Source: an uncultured Pelagibacteraceae bacterium (GTDB taxonomy: Bacteria; Pseudomonadota; Alphaproteobacteria; Pelagibacterales; Pelagibacteraceae). From it: 64,000 bases of DNA. This document shows positions 35,129-42,803 of the stretch, piece after piece (positions within the stretch are counted from its first letter, which is position 1; every line of letters starts with the position of its first letter). A program made the position numbers and the translations under genes. Below the pieces are notes generated by a model, which searched no databases, had not been told where the DNA came from, and saw nothing but the letters and a program-made list of their open reading frames with translations. The stretch spans positions 1 to 64,000 of the forward strand of contig CACISK010000005.1 in NCBI GenBank assembly GCA_902589315.1, given 5' to 3'.

Positions 35129-36295
35129 ATGAAAAAAATTTTGTTATTTATTTTTTTAATTTTACCAACGTTTGCCAACAGTTTTGACGAACACTATAGA
35201 TTCGATCACTGGGCTTATGAAAGAATTATGTTTGGAAAAACTGAAAGTCGTGAAGAAGCAAAAAAACTTTTAGACAGTTATAAACTTAATAATCTTGAGG
35301 TAAGAGATACAAATAAACCTTATTTAGGAGCTATAATAGATGGTCATGCACATCCTAGAAAATCCACCGGAAGAGCTTTAGATATAGGTACTGAGTATTT
35401 TATAGAAGATTTGCCAATGTTAACAAATAAGGCAAATGTTTTTATGTCTGTAATTATGGGAACTCCAAATACTTACAAATCAGAAGATAATTGGAATTAT
35501 TATTATGATTTTGCTGCAGAGCATCAGAATGTTTTAACTAATTGTCATTCCAATTTTATTGGAATGTCAGCAAATAAAAAAAAATATAAGAACTCAGAAG
35601 TTAATAAAGAGTTTAAAGAAACTATTAAAAGATTTAAAAAAGGACAATGTTATGGATTGGGAGAAGCTGGACTAGTTCACTATAATAAAAAGAAAAAAAA
35701 TCCCCCTTATGGTGGGTATCAACCGCAATTAGATTTAGATCTTAAGCACCCAATTATTGATAAGGCGTTCGAATTTGTCAATGAACACCGTATGCCGATT
35801 AATTTACACCTGGAGCCTTTTCATGAAATAGATGGGATAGATAGATTAACAGAGTTTAAAAATTTTTATAAAAAAAAATGTGAAAAATACCCCAACGCAA
35901 AAATTGTGATAGCTCATACAGGAATGATGTCAACAAAAGACCTTGAAGAAATTTTTGATTATTGTCCTAATACATATACTGACTGGAAAATAGCATTTCA
36001 TTGGTCTTCTCTTTGGGGCTTTGAGGATTTGCATATCCCAAATGATTATAGATTTAAATTACATGAGGTTTGGGCAAAATCGATGGAAAAATATTCCGAT
36101 AGATATTTTTTTGGTTCTGATCATAAATTAGGTAAAAGCCCAGCACATGATGTTTTTGTTGAACACTATATGAAGCATGTTCGTTTGATGATTGGATCTT
36201 TAAGCCCAGATGTACAAGAAAAGATTGCATATAAAAATGCAGCTAAACTTTTTAAAATTAATCTTAATCAACCTTTAATTGTTGGCAAACAATAA
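35129..36295 (+). CDS. Exported amidohydrolase-superfamily protein
   Basis: A 388-residue protein with a signal peptide (LLFIFLILPTFANS). It has a metal-dependent TIM-barrel pattern: HxH at H73/H75 in IIDGHAHP, NLHLEPFHE near residue 226, IVIAHTGMMS near 266 and FFGSDHKLG near 330 with a likely metal-binding aspartate. This fits the amidohydrolase-2/TatD-like group acting on an unknown substrate in the periplasm. It is 3 bp before the next exported gene and starts 173 bases after the tRNA break, exactly like the protease in element 1. Confidence 0.82.
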   Translation: MKKILLFIFLILPTFANSFDEHYRFDHWAYERIMFGKTESREEAKKLLDSYKLNNLEVRDTNKPYLGAIIDGHAHPRKSTGRALDIGTEYFIEDLPMLTNKANVFMSVIMGTPNTYKSEDNWNYYYDFAAEHQNVLTNCHSNFIGMSANKKKYKNSEVNKEFKETIKRFKKGQCYGLGEAGLVHYNKKKKNPPYGGYQPQLDLDLKHPIIDKAFEFVNEHRMPINLHLEPFHEIDGIDRLTEFKNFYKKKCEKYPNAKIVIAHTGMMSTKDLEEIFDYCPNTYTDWKIAFHWSSLWGFEDLHIPNDYRFKLHEVWAKSMEKYSDRYFFGSDHKLGKSPAHDVFVEHYMKHVRLMIGSLSPDVQEKIAYKNAAKLFKINLNQPLIVGKQ

Positions 36296-36298
36296 AAA

Positions 36299-37432
36299 AT
36301 GAAAAAAATTCTTTTAACTTTATTTGGCATATTTTTATGCTTATCTGCTGAAGCAAAAGTTAAATCTAAAGATATATCTTTTCCTAAACATTTTTATACA
36401 GATAAGATTAAGTCATGCTCATATGTGGGTGGTGAGACTTTTAAATCCAAATATAAAAAAGCTAGAATTGAAAGCTTAATACGTTTAGATTGGATGAGTG
36501 AATGGGCGCTGGGAAATTCTAGAAGTGTAAATCACTTAAATCTAACTGGTCCAATGAGCATGTTTGCTGTTGCTACCCATAATGCAATTGGTAATAATGA
36601 TAAAACTGACATTGATGACGCTAAAGGAATATTGATTAAAATAGCTAAAGCAAATATTTTACTAGATACAATCGGTAAAGAAGAGTTAAAAAAGAAACCA
36701 AAATGTTGGAAAGATGGAAATCCCGAGGCACCTTGCTGGTATCATGCATATGAATTTGCAAGGGATGCTTTTACAAATTATTTGCTAATAGCAATTTATC
36801 TTAAAGATTACTTAAGTGATAAAGAAATTAAAATTGTTAACAAGTATATTAAAAAAATGCATAAAAAATTTATTAAGCCTGAAGAATTTTTAGAGAAAGA
36901 AAAAGGATTCTATGCAATGGGAAACGGAGGAATTCCAAACTTAGCTTATGCTCATTGGACAAACAATAAAAAACTAGCAGCAAAAGAATTCAATTTTAGA
37001 TTTAAAAATATAGAGGAAGTGTTTTATGATGATGGCTATATCAATAATAATTCTTTTAGAGGGTTTCGAGCCCTATGGTATCACTCTTATGGTTTAAATT
37101 CAGCTTTAGGATACATCTATTTAGCTAAAAATTGGGGGGCTAAAGTTCCAGACCTAGTTATGAATAGAATTACTAAAGCAGCGGAAGTATTAAATTTAGG
37201 GATCACTGATTATGAAAGTTTCTCCTCAAGAAAATACGATGGTAAGCAAAAAAATAATCAATATAAAAAACATAATGCTAGAAAGCACACACATCAAGAG
37301 GCTTTAGCTATTGATACCTTAATGGAAATGGTAACTGGAATAAAACATGAAAAAGATATTACTTATTTAGCCAAAAGACCAAAGTATGGCATAGACAATC
37401 TAATTGGATTTAATGCTAATTGTATAAAATGA
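36299..37432 (+). CDS. Exported alpha/alpha-toroid protein, alginate-lyase-like
   Basis: A 377-residue protein with a signal peptide (LLTLFGIFLCLSAEA). It is helical, with the sequence FRGFRALWYHSYGLNSALGY near residue 255 resembling the His/Tyr catalytic helix of PL5-type alginate lyases, and DWMSEWALGNSRSVNH earlier as a possible cleft loop. Cysteines in KSCSYVG, PKCWKDG and PCWYHAY suggest disulfides, consistent with export. A polysaccharide lyase role is a guess from these patterns. It follows the amidohydrolase by 3 bp, so the two probably act together. Confidence 0.7.
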   Translation: MKKILLTLFGIFLCLSAEAKVKSKDISFPKHFYTDKIKSCSYVGGETFKSKYKKARIESLIRLDWMSEWALGNSRSVNHLNLTGPMSMFAVATHNAIGNNDKTDIDDAKGILIKIAKANILLDTIGKEELKKKPKCWKDGNPEAPCWYHAYEFARDAFTNYLLIAIYLKDYLSDKEIKIVNKYIKKMHKKFIKPEEFLEKEKGFYAMGNGGIPNLAYAHWTNNKKLAAKEFNFRFKNIEEVFYDDGYINNNSFRGFRALWYHSYGLNSALGYIYLAKNWGAKVPDLVMNRITKAAEVLNLGITDYESFSSRKYDGKQKNNQYKKHNARKHTHQEALAIDTLMEMVTGIKHEKDITYLAKRPKYGIDNLIGFNANCIK

Positions 37433-37481
37433 AAAAACTTTTTCGGATCGTGATACTGGGTTATCGGACTTTATAGGATAA

Positions 37482-37514
37482 CTAGAAACAAACTAGAAAC
37501 CAGAGAGATAAAAT
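37482..37514 (+). repeat. 11-bp-spaced CTAGAAA pair plus GAGAGATAAAAT, element 2 right
   Basis: CTAGAAAC occurs at 37482 and 37493, preceded by TATAGGATAA and followed by CAGAGAGATAAAATA. Measured from the A before CT, the second repeat starts at 37492, exactly 92 bases before the tRNA at 37584, the same as in element 1. The bases from 37433 to the repeat hold no gene. Confidence 0.8.
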
Positions 37515-37583
37515 AAAAAAATTTTATTTATTAGACTTGTTGAATTATAAATATTAGCATAAAAACTCATGAAATTTACAAAT
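37514..37583 (+). promoter_or_regulatory. Presumed promoter of tRNA-Leu(UAA) and nadK
   Basis: This segment is the part conserved in all three copies upstream of tRNA or tRNA-fragment sequence. A -35-like TTGTTG lies at 37537-37542 and a weak -10-like TAAAAA 17 bases on, placing transcription about 10 bases before the tRNA. If the insertion model is right, this promoter came in with element 2, while the original one is now at 33203-33271. Confidence 0.45.
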
Positions 37584-37669
37584 GCCCTCGTGGTGAAATT
37601 GGTAGACACAAAGGACTTAAAATCCTTGCCCTTTTGGGAGTGCCAGTTCGAGTCTGGCCGAGGGCACCA
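37584..37669 (+). tRNA. tRNA-Leu (anticodon UAA)
   Basis: An 86-base tRNA with encoded CCA. Acceptor GCCCTCG pairs with CGAGGGC, the anticodon loop is CTTAAAA (TAA at 37618-37620), there is a long variable arm (TGCCCTTTTGGGAGT) and a T arm with GTTCGAGTC. It is the only intact copy of the three. Its 3' end is 3 bases before the nadK start codon. Confidence 0.97.
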
Positions 37670-37672
37670 CTA

Positions 37673-38443
37673 ATGATAAATCCTTTTATAGTTTCAGATA
37701 AAAACTCTAGATCATCTAAAATTAAAAATGCAGTTTTGAAGAGAATAAAGACATGTTCTTTGACAAAATCTAATTTAATAATTGTAATTGGTGGTGACGG
37801 TTTTATGCTCGAAACACTAAAAAAATATAATAAATATAAAAAACCTTTTTATGGAATTAATTCAGGGAACTATGGTTTCCTTATGAATAAATTTTCAAAA
37901 AAAACAAACTATAAAAATTTAATTAAGGGAAGATTAGTATCAATATCACCATTAGAAATGAGAGTAAAAAATAAAGCAAGCACTATTAAAAAATGTATAG
38001 CAATTAACGAAATTTCAGTCCTCAGACAAAGTAGACAAACAGCATCATTAACAATTTCAAATGGCAAAAAACAAATTATAAAACATTTAATTTCCGATGG
38101 TGTTTTGGTGTCAACTCCTGCAGGAAGTACAGCTTATAATCTTTCTGTTCATGGACCTATTCTTAGTATAGATTCGAATAAATTATCAATAAGTCCGATA
38201 AGTGCTTTTAGACCGAGGAGATGGAAAGGAAAAATAGTTAGTGATAAATCTAAAATCACAATTAAGAATTTAAATTATAAAAAGAGACCTATAAGTGCAG
38301 TCGCTGATAACATTGAAGTTAGAAATGCAAAATCAATATCTATTAAAACTAATAAAAAAATTAAATTTAATTTAATATTTGATAAAAATAGAAGTCTTCA
38401 AAAAAAAATTAAAATCGAACAGATAAGAAACGAAACAAGTTAA
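37673..38443 (+). CDS. nadK: NAD kinase
   Basis: A 256-residue NAD kinase from the ATG at 37673, making NADP+. It has the GGDGFML phosphate-binding motif near residue 42, NSGNYGFLMN near 67, and DGVLVSTPAGSTAYNLS with the family's second signature near 145. The frame stays open upstream into the tRNA-Leu gene, but starting there would add 13 residues of tRNA-encoded peptide and is rejected. Only three bases (CTA) separate the tRNA CCA from the ATG, so processing at the tRNA 3' end would leave an almost leaderless mRNA. Confidence 0.93.
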   Translation: MINPFIVSDKNSRSSKIKNAVLKRIKTCSLTKSNLIIVIGGDGFMLETLKKYNKYKKPFYGINSGNYGFLMNKFSKKTNYKNLIKGRLVSISPLEMRVKNKASTIKKCIAINEISVLRQSRQTASLTISNGKKQIIKHLISDGVLVSTPAGSTAYNLSVHGPILSIDSNKLSISPISAFRPRRWKGKIVSDKSKITIKNLNYKKRPISAVADNIEVRNAKSISIKTNKKIKFNLIFDKNRSLQKKIKIEQIRNETS

Positions 38444-38519
38444 TGGTGCCCCCGCACGGACTCGAACCGCGGACCTATTGATTACAAATCAATTGCTCTA
38501 CCAGCTGAGCTACAAGGGC
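38444..38519 (-). tRNA. tRNA-Thr (anticodon UGU)
   Basis: On minus: acceptor GCCCTTG, D arm TAGCTCAGCTGGTAGAGC, anticodon loop TTTGTAA (TGT), T arm GGTTCGAGTCC and encoded CCA. It converges with nadK and its CCA end abuts the nadK stop codon with no spacer. Confidence 0.96.
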
Positions 38520-38552
38520 ACGAAGAGTTTTGTATTACGATTTCAAAGATTA

Positions 38553-39296
38553 TCAAGTTTTATTTTTATATTGATTTATATGATGAAAGACTATTGATGC
38601 GCTATTAGATATATTTAAACTCTCAATATTTTTATTTATATCTATTTTCACAGAAAAATCAGTATATTTTTTTGTATGCTCTCTCATACCAAAACCTTCT
38701 GAGCCAAAAAGTAAAATATTATTACCATCCCATTTGATATCGTTAAACTTTTTATCACTTTTTGCTTCAAAACCATAAATCCAAAAATTCTTTTCTCTTA
38801 AGAATTTAAGAGTAGTATTTATATTGGATACTTCAAATATATTTATATGCTCCATGCAACCGCTTGCAGATTTATACATAAGTTTACTTTCTGAAGGAAA
38901 ATGTCTTTCTTTGACAATTATTCCGTCTATATTAAATGATGCTGCACTTCTAATTAACGAACCTATATTTCTAGGATCTGTTACTTCATCTAAACATGCT
39001 ATCGTTAAATCATTTTTTGATTTGATAAATTCTTTTAAATAATTTTTTTCAAAATGCTCGATTTCAGCAACGTAGCCTTGATGGGTTATTCCATCTTTTG
39101 AACAATATTTGTCTAATTCTTTTCTTGTTTTGTAATAAACTTTTAAATCTTTTAGAAGATTTTTTCTAGAACTTATTCTATGTATATTTTTTTTACTTTC
39201 TTCAGTAAGGAAAATTTTTAAAACCTTCCTTTTTGGATTTTTTAATGCTTCAATAACTGCATGTTTTCCAACTATAAAAAAAGATGATTTGATCAT
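38553..39296 (-). CDS. rlmB: TrmH/SpoU-family 23S rRNA (guanosine-2'-O)-methyltransferase, RlmB-like
   Basis: A 247-residue SPOUT methyltransferase. The N-terminal substrate-binding domain begins FIVGKHAVIEALKNP; knot motifs are LDEVTDPRNIGSLIRSA near residue 102, LLFGSEGFGMREH near 193 and LNISNSASIVFHHI near 225. These match RlmB, which methylates G2251 of 23S rRNA. Family certain, target inferred. Confidence 0.9.
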   Translation of the reverse strand: MIKSSFFIVGKHAVIEALKNPKRKVLKIFLTEESKKNIHRISSRKNLLKDLKVYYKTRKELDKYCSKDGITHQGYVAEIEHFEKNYLKEFIKSKNDLTIACLDEVTDPRNIGSLIRSAASFNIDGIIVKERHFPSESKLMYKSASGCMEHINIFEVSNINTTLKFLREKNFWIYGFEAKSDKKFNDIKWDGNNILLFGSEGFGMREHTKKYTDFSVKIDINKNIESLNISNSASIVFHHINQYKNKT

Positions 39297-39349
39297 GATA
39301 ATTGCTGAATTTTCACTAATTATTAAGCTATTTTCCTATATTTCACGTA

Positions 39350-39377
39350 TTGCATTTGTACAATAAAAATATATAAA
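39350..39377 (+). promoter_or_regulatory. Candidate promoter for tRNA-Tyr/tRNA-Gly/tuf
   Basis: TTGCAT at 39350-39355 and TATAAA at 39372-39377 with a 16-base spacer, about 55 bases before tRNA-Tyr. It is the best -35/-10 pair in the 138-base gap between the divergent rlmB and tRNA-Tyr. A short GGGG-TGCTT-CCCC hairpin at 39408-39420 lies in the predicted leader. Confidence 0.5.
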
Positions 39378-39434
39378 ACGCATGTTGTTTAAAGCTTTAT
39401 TGAACATGGGGTGCTTCCCCCTAAAATTTATTAA

Positions 39435-39520
<86 letters not shown>

Positions 39521-39561
39521 TTCAATAATTTTTTTTATGACGTGGAGTGTACTTGGGTGTT

Positions 39562-39635
39562 GCGGGTGTAGTTCAATGGTAGAACGCTAGCCTTCCAAGC
39601 TGGATGTAAGGGTTCGATTCCCTTTACCCGCTCCA
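39562..39635 (+). tRNA. tRNA-Gly (anticodon UCC)
   Basis: A 74-base tRNA with acceptor GCGGGTG/TACCCGC, anticodon loop CTTCCAA (TCC), T arm GGTTCGATTCC and encoded CCA. It lies 41 bp before tuf and is probably cleaved from the same transcript. Confidence 0.97.
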
Positions 39636-39676
39636 AAAATTAAATTAAGAAAAAAAATAGAAGAGGTAAACAAGTA

Positions 39677-40867
39677 ATGTCAAAAGAAAAGTTCGTAAGA
39701 AATAAACCGCACTGTAATATTGGTACTATAGGTCACGTCGATCATGGTAAAACAACATTAACTGCTGCGATCACAAAAGTTTTAGCAGAGTCTGGTGGTG
39801 CACAATTTACTGCTTATGATCAAATTGATAAAGCTCCAGAGGAAAAAGAGAGAGGAATTACAATTTCAACCGCACACGTAGAGTATGAAACTGAAAAAAG
39901 GCACTATGCACACGTAGATTGTCCAGGTCACGCAGATTATGTAAAAAATATGATTACAGGTGCAGCACAAATGGATGGTGCAATTTTAGTTGTTAATGCC
40001 GCTGATGGTCCAATGCCACAAACTAGAGAGCACATTCTTTTAGCAAGACAGGTCGGTGTTCCAGCAATAGTTGTTTACTTAAACAAAGTTGATCAAGTTG
40101 ATGATAAAGAAATGATTGAACTTGTTGAAGAGGAGATAAAAGATTTATTAACATCATATAAATTTCCAGGTGACAAAACTCCGATTATAAAAGGTTCTGC
40201 TTTAGCCGCAGTAGAAGGAAGAGATGATGAAATTGGGAAAAATTCGATAATGGAACTAATGAAGTCTGTTGATGAATTTATTCCACAACCAGACAGACCA
40301 AAAGATAAAGATTTCCTAATGCCAGTTGAAGATGTATTTTCAATTTCTGGAAGAGGAACTGTTGTAACAGGAAGAGTAGAATCTGGTATCATCAAAACTG
40401 GTGATGAAATAGAAATTGTTGGAATTAGAGAAACAAAAAAAACAGTTTGTACAGGTGTAGAAATGTTTAGAAAATTACTAGACTCAGGTGAAGCTGGTGA
40501 TAACATTGGTGCACTTTTAAGAGGTGTTGAAAGAACAGACGTTGAAAGAGGACAAGTTCTGTGTAAACCTGGTTCAATTACACCACATACTAAATTTGAG
40601 GCTCAAGCATATGTATTAAAAAAAGAAGAGGGTGGAAGACATACTCCATTCTTTACAAAATACAGACCTCAATTTTACTTTAGAACAACTGATGTTACAG
40701 GAGAAGTGGAATTACCAGCTGGTACTGAAATGGTTATGCCCGGTGATGATGCTAAATTTACAGTAAAATTAATTACACCAATCGCAATGGCTGAAAAATT
40801 AAATTTTGCAATTCGAGAAGGTGGTAGAACAGTAGGAGCTGGAGTAGTAACAAAAATTATAGAGTAA
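39677..40867 (+). CDS. tuf: Elongation factor Tu
   Basis: A complete 396-residue EF-Tu delivering aminoacyl-tRNA to the ribosome. GTPase motifs: GHVDHGKT near residue 18, DCPGHADYV near 80, and the NKVDQVDD region near 135. The beta-barrel domains follow. A good ribosome-binding site (AGAGG) precedes the ATG. It is located between tRNA genes and secE rather than after fusA in the str operon at 52159-55084. Confidence 0.98.
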   Translation: MSKEKFVRNKPHCNIGTIGHVDHGKTTLTAAITKVLAESGGAQFTAYDQIDKAPEEKERGITISTAHVEYETEKRHYAHVDCPGHADYVKNMITGAAQMDGAILVVNAADGPMPQTREHILLARQVGVPAIVVYLNKVDQVDDKEMIELVEEEIKDLLTSYKFPGDKTPIIKGSALAAVEGRDDEIGKNSIMELMKSVDEFIPQPDRPKDKDFLMPVEDVFSISGRGTVVTGRVESGIIKTGDEIEIVGIRETKKTVCTGVEMFRKLLDSGEAGDNIGALLRGVERTDVERGQVLCKPGSITPHTKFEAQAYVLKKEEGGRHTPFFTKYRPQFYFRTTDVTGEVELPAGTEMVMPGDDAKFTVKLITPIAMAEKLNFAIREGGRTVGAGVVTKIIE

Positions 40868-40874
40868 ACTCCAT

Positions 40875-40950
40875 AGGAGTGTAGCTCAATTGGTAGAGCG
40901 CCGGTCTCCAAAACCGGAGGTTGGGGGTTCGATTCCCTCCGCTCCTGCCA
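40875..40950 (+). tRNA. tRNA-Trp (anticodon CCA)
   Basis: A 76-base tRNA with acceptor AGGAGTG/CGCTCCT, anticodon loop CTCCAAA (CCA), T arm GGTTCGATTCC and encoded CCA. Seven bases after the tuf stop and 12 before secE. Confidence 0.97.
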
Positions 40951-40962
40951 AAAAACTAAATT

Positions 40963-41154
40963 ATGAAAAACCCTTTAAAATTTATTCAGGATGTAAAACA
41001 AGAAGCCTTCAAGGTAACTTGGCCAACTGGCAAAGAGGTCATTCAGGGGTCTTTGATGGTAGTGGCCATGGCGATCGTAGCAGCTTTATTTTTTCTTTTA
41101 CTTGATCAAGTTCTTCAATTTTTTTTAGAGATAGTTTTAAAGGTTAACCTGTAA
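40963..41154 (+). CDS. secE: Preprotein translocase subunit SecE
   Basis: A 63-residue single-membrane-span SecE of the short bacterial type. An amphipathic segment KFIQDVKQEAFKVTWPTGKE is followed by one hydrophobic span. The conserved VTWPT is present. The stop overlaps the nusG ATG. Confidence 0.93.
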   Translation: MKNPLKFIQDVKQEAFKVTWPTGKEVIQGSLMVVAMAIVAALFFLLLDQVLQFFLEIVLKVNL

Positions 41155-41684
41155 TGAAAAATTGGTATATAGTACAGTCTCATTCAAGCTTTGAAAATAA
41201 GGTAGCTCAAGAAATAAAAGAGGAGGCCTCAAAAGCAAATCTAGCAGACAAAATTGAGGAAATTATAGTTCCAACGCATGATATTACAGAGGTTAAAAGA
41301 GGAAAAAGAATACAAAGAAAGAAAAAATACTTTCCTGGATATGTTTTATTGAAGAGTGAAATGGATAATACGATATATCATATGATTAAAAATTTAAAAA
41401 AAGTAAGTGGTTTTTTAGGTACCAAAGGAACACCAATACCAGTATCTGAAAAAGAAATTGAAAAAATACTTGGTCAAATTAAAGATGGTGTTGTACAACC
41501 GAAATCAGGTGTTGAATACAATGTAGGTGAAAAAGTCCAAGTTATAGATGGACCTTTTGCTTCATTCAGCGGATTGGTTGAAGATATTGATGAAGATAAA
41601 TTAAGACTAAAAGTATCAGTCTCAATATTTGGTCGACCAACTCCTGTTGATTTAGAATACAGTCAGGTAGAAAAGGCAAGTTAA
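41154..41684 (+). CDS. nusG: Transcription termination/antitermination factor NusG
   Basis: A 176-residue NusG with an N-terminal NGN domain ([16 protein letters not shown]) and a C-terminal KOW domain ([19 protein letters not shown] near residue 124). It couples RNA polymerase to Rho or the ribosome. Coupled by one-base overlaps to secE and rplK. Confidence 0.97.
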   Translation: MKNWYIVQSHSSFENKVAQEIKEEASKANLADKIEEIIVPTHDITEVKRGKRIQRKKKYFPGYVLLKSEMDNTIYHMIKNLKKVSGFLGTKGTPIPVSEKEIEKILGQIKDGVVQPKSGVEYNVGEKVQVIDGPFASFSGLVEDIDEDKLRLKVSVSIFGRPTPVDLEYSQVEKAS

Positions 41685-42112
41685 TGGCAAAAAAGGAAAT
41701 AAGCGGATACATAAAGCTACAAATAAATGGTGGTCAGGCAAATCCAGCACCTCCAGTTGGTCCAGCACTTGGCCAAAGAGGAGTAAATATTATGGATTTT
41801 TGTAAAGCATTTAATGAGAAAACAAAATCATTTGCAGGCAAACCTGTGCCAGTAATTATTACGGTTTATAAAGACAAAAAGTTTGATTTTGTAATTAAAT
41901 CACCACCCGCATCTCATTTTATTAAAGAGGCTGTAAAATTAAAAAGCGGTTCAAAAGAACCTGGAAGAAATATAGTTGCAAAAATATCTAAAAAGCAATT
42001 AAAAGAAATTGCAGAAAAAAAAATGGCAGATTTAAATGCACATGATGTTGATGAAGCAGCAAAAATTATTGCTGGATCAGCAAGATCTATGGGTATCGAG
42101 GTTGTAGAATAA
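41684..42112 (+). CDS. rplK: 50S ribosomal protein L11
   Basis: A 142-residue L11 of the ribosomal stalk base. The N-terminal [20 protein letters not shown] motif and the C-terminal [11 protein letters not shown] rRNA-binding helix are intact. Start overlaps the nusG stop, and its stop overlaps rplA. Confidence 0.98.
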   Translation: MAKKEISGYIKLQINGGQANPAPPVGPALGQRGVNIMDFCKAFNEKTKSFAGKPVPVIITVYKDKKFDFVIKSPPASHFIKEAVKLKSGSKEPGRNIVAKISKKQLKEIAEKKMADLNAHDVDEAAKIIAGSARSMGIEVVE

Positions 42113-42801
42113 TGTCATCAAAAAGATATAAAAAATTACCAGAAAAAACTAGAGATCTACAATCTGAGTCTGTAAATAAATTAATCCCTATTTTAAAAGA
42201 AAATTGTACAACAAAATTTGATGAATCATTAGACCTAAATTTACAAATTAATAACAAGCAAAAGAAAAGTGAGATCAATATTAGGACAGTAATTAATTTA
42301 CCTGGTGGAAGTTCAAAAAAAGTTAAAATAGGAGTTGTCTGTGAAGATAATAAATTTCAAGAAGCAAAAAATGCTGGAGCAGAAGTTGTTGGTGGGGATG
42401 AACTTATAGAAGAAATAAAAGCAGGAAATATAGCCTTTGAAAAGTTAATTTGTACTCCAGGAATGATGATTAAACTTTCAAAATTGGGAAAAGTACTTGG
42501 TCCAAAAGGATTAATGCCAAATCCAAAATTAGGATCAGTAACCAATGATGTAAAAAAAGCTATAACTGACGCAAAATCTGGTCAAGTTGAAATAAGAAAT
42601 GATAAAGATGGAAACATAGGCTTGAGTATAGGAAATAAATCTTTTTCGGATGATAAATTAATAATGAATTTTAATGCTGTATTAGATGCAATCGAAAAAG
42701 AAAAATCAAATAATACAGTTAAAGGTGACTTAATTAAGCAAGCTTTTATAACGTCAACAATGGGCGTTTCATACAAAATTAAATTAGGTAAGAGTATTTA
42801 G
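42112..42801 (+). CDS. rplA: 50S ribosomal protein L1
   Basis: A 229-residue L1. The signature LGPKGLMPNPKLGSVT is near residue 127 and INLPGGSSKKVKI near 62. In many bacteria L1 represses its own operon by binding its mRNA. Followed by rplJ after 2 bp, so the long rplJ leader seen in enterobacteria cannot exist here as a spacer. Confidence 0.98.
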   Translation: MSSKRYKKLPEKTRDLQSESVNKLIPILKENCTTKFDESLDLNLQINNKQKKSEINIRTVINLPGGSSKKVKIGVVCEDNKFQEAKNAGAEVVGGDELIEEIKAGNIAFEKLICTPGMMIKLSKLGKVLGPKGLMPNPKLGSVTNDVKKAITDAKSGQVEIRNDKDGNIGLSIGNKSFSDDKLIMNFNAVLDAIEKEKSNNTVKGDLIKQAFITSTMGVSYKIKLGKSI

Positions 42802-42803
42802 TT

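Larger units (their letters stand above)
34957..37622 (+). mobile_element. Element 2: integrase-less cassette in tRNA-Leu(UAA), amidohydrolase and lyase-like cargo
   Basis: A 2666-bp unit from the break in tRNA copy 2 to the equivalent base in the intact tRNA. Order: three AGTCT repeats at 10-bp spacing, AT-rich spacer, CTAGAAA pair at 11-bp spacing plus AGAGATGAAAT, two exported-protein genes, a second CTAGAAA pair plus GAGAGATAAAAT, then the promoter and 5' half of the functional tRNA. There is no recombinase gene. The layout is the same as element 1 with different cargo and a different 11-bp repeat sequence. Confidence 0.75.

Noticed and set aside
33311..37583. A group I intron interrupting tRNA-Leu(UAA), as in cyanobacteria
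   Set aside because: The breaks come after the anticodon loop, no 3' half follows the truncated copies, the intervening DNA carries protein genes, and the last copy is uninterrupted.
37634..37672. Upstream start of NAD kinase inside tRNA-Leu
   Set aside because: The added 13 residues are encoded by the tRNA T arm and acceptor stem; the ATG at 37673 gives a normal NadK N-terminus.
39408..39421. GGGG-TGCTT-CCCC hairpin as a terminator of rlmB-side transcription
   Set aside because: The stem has 4-5 pairs and no T tract follows; it is more likely just leader sequence before tRNA-Tyr.
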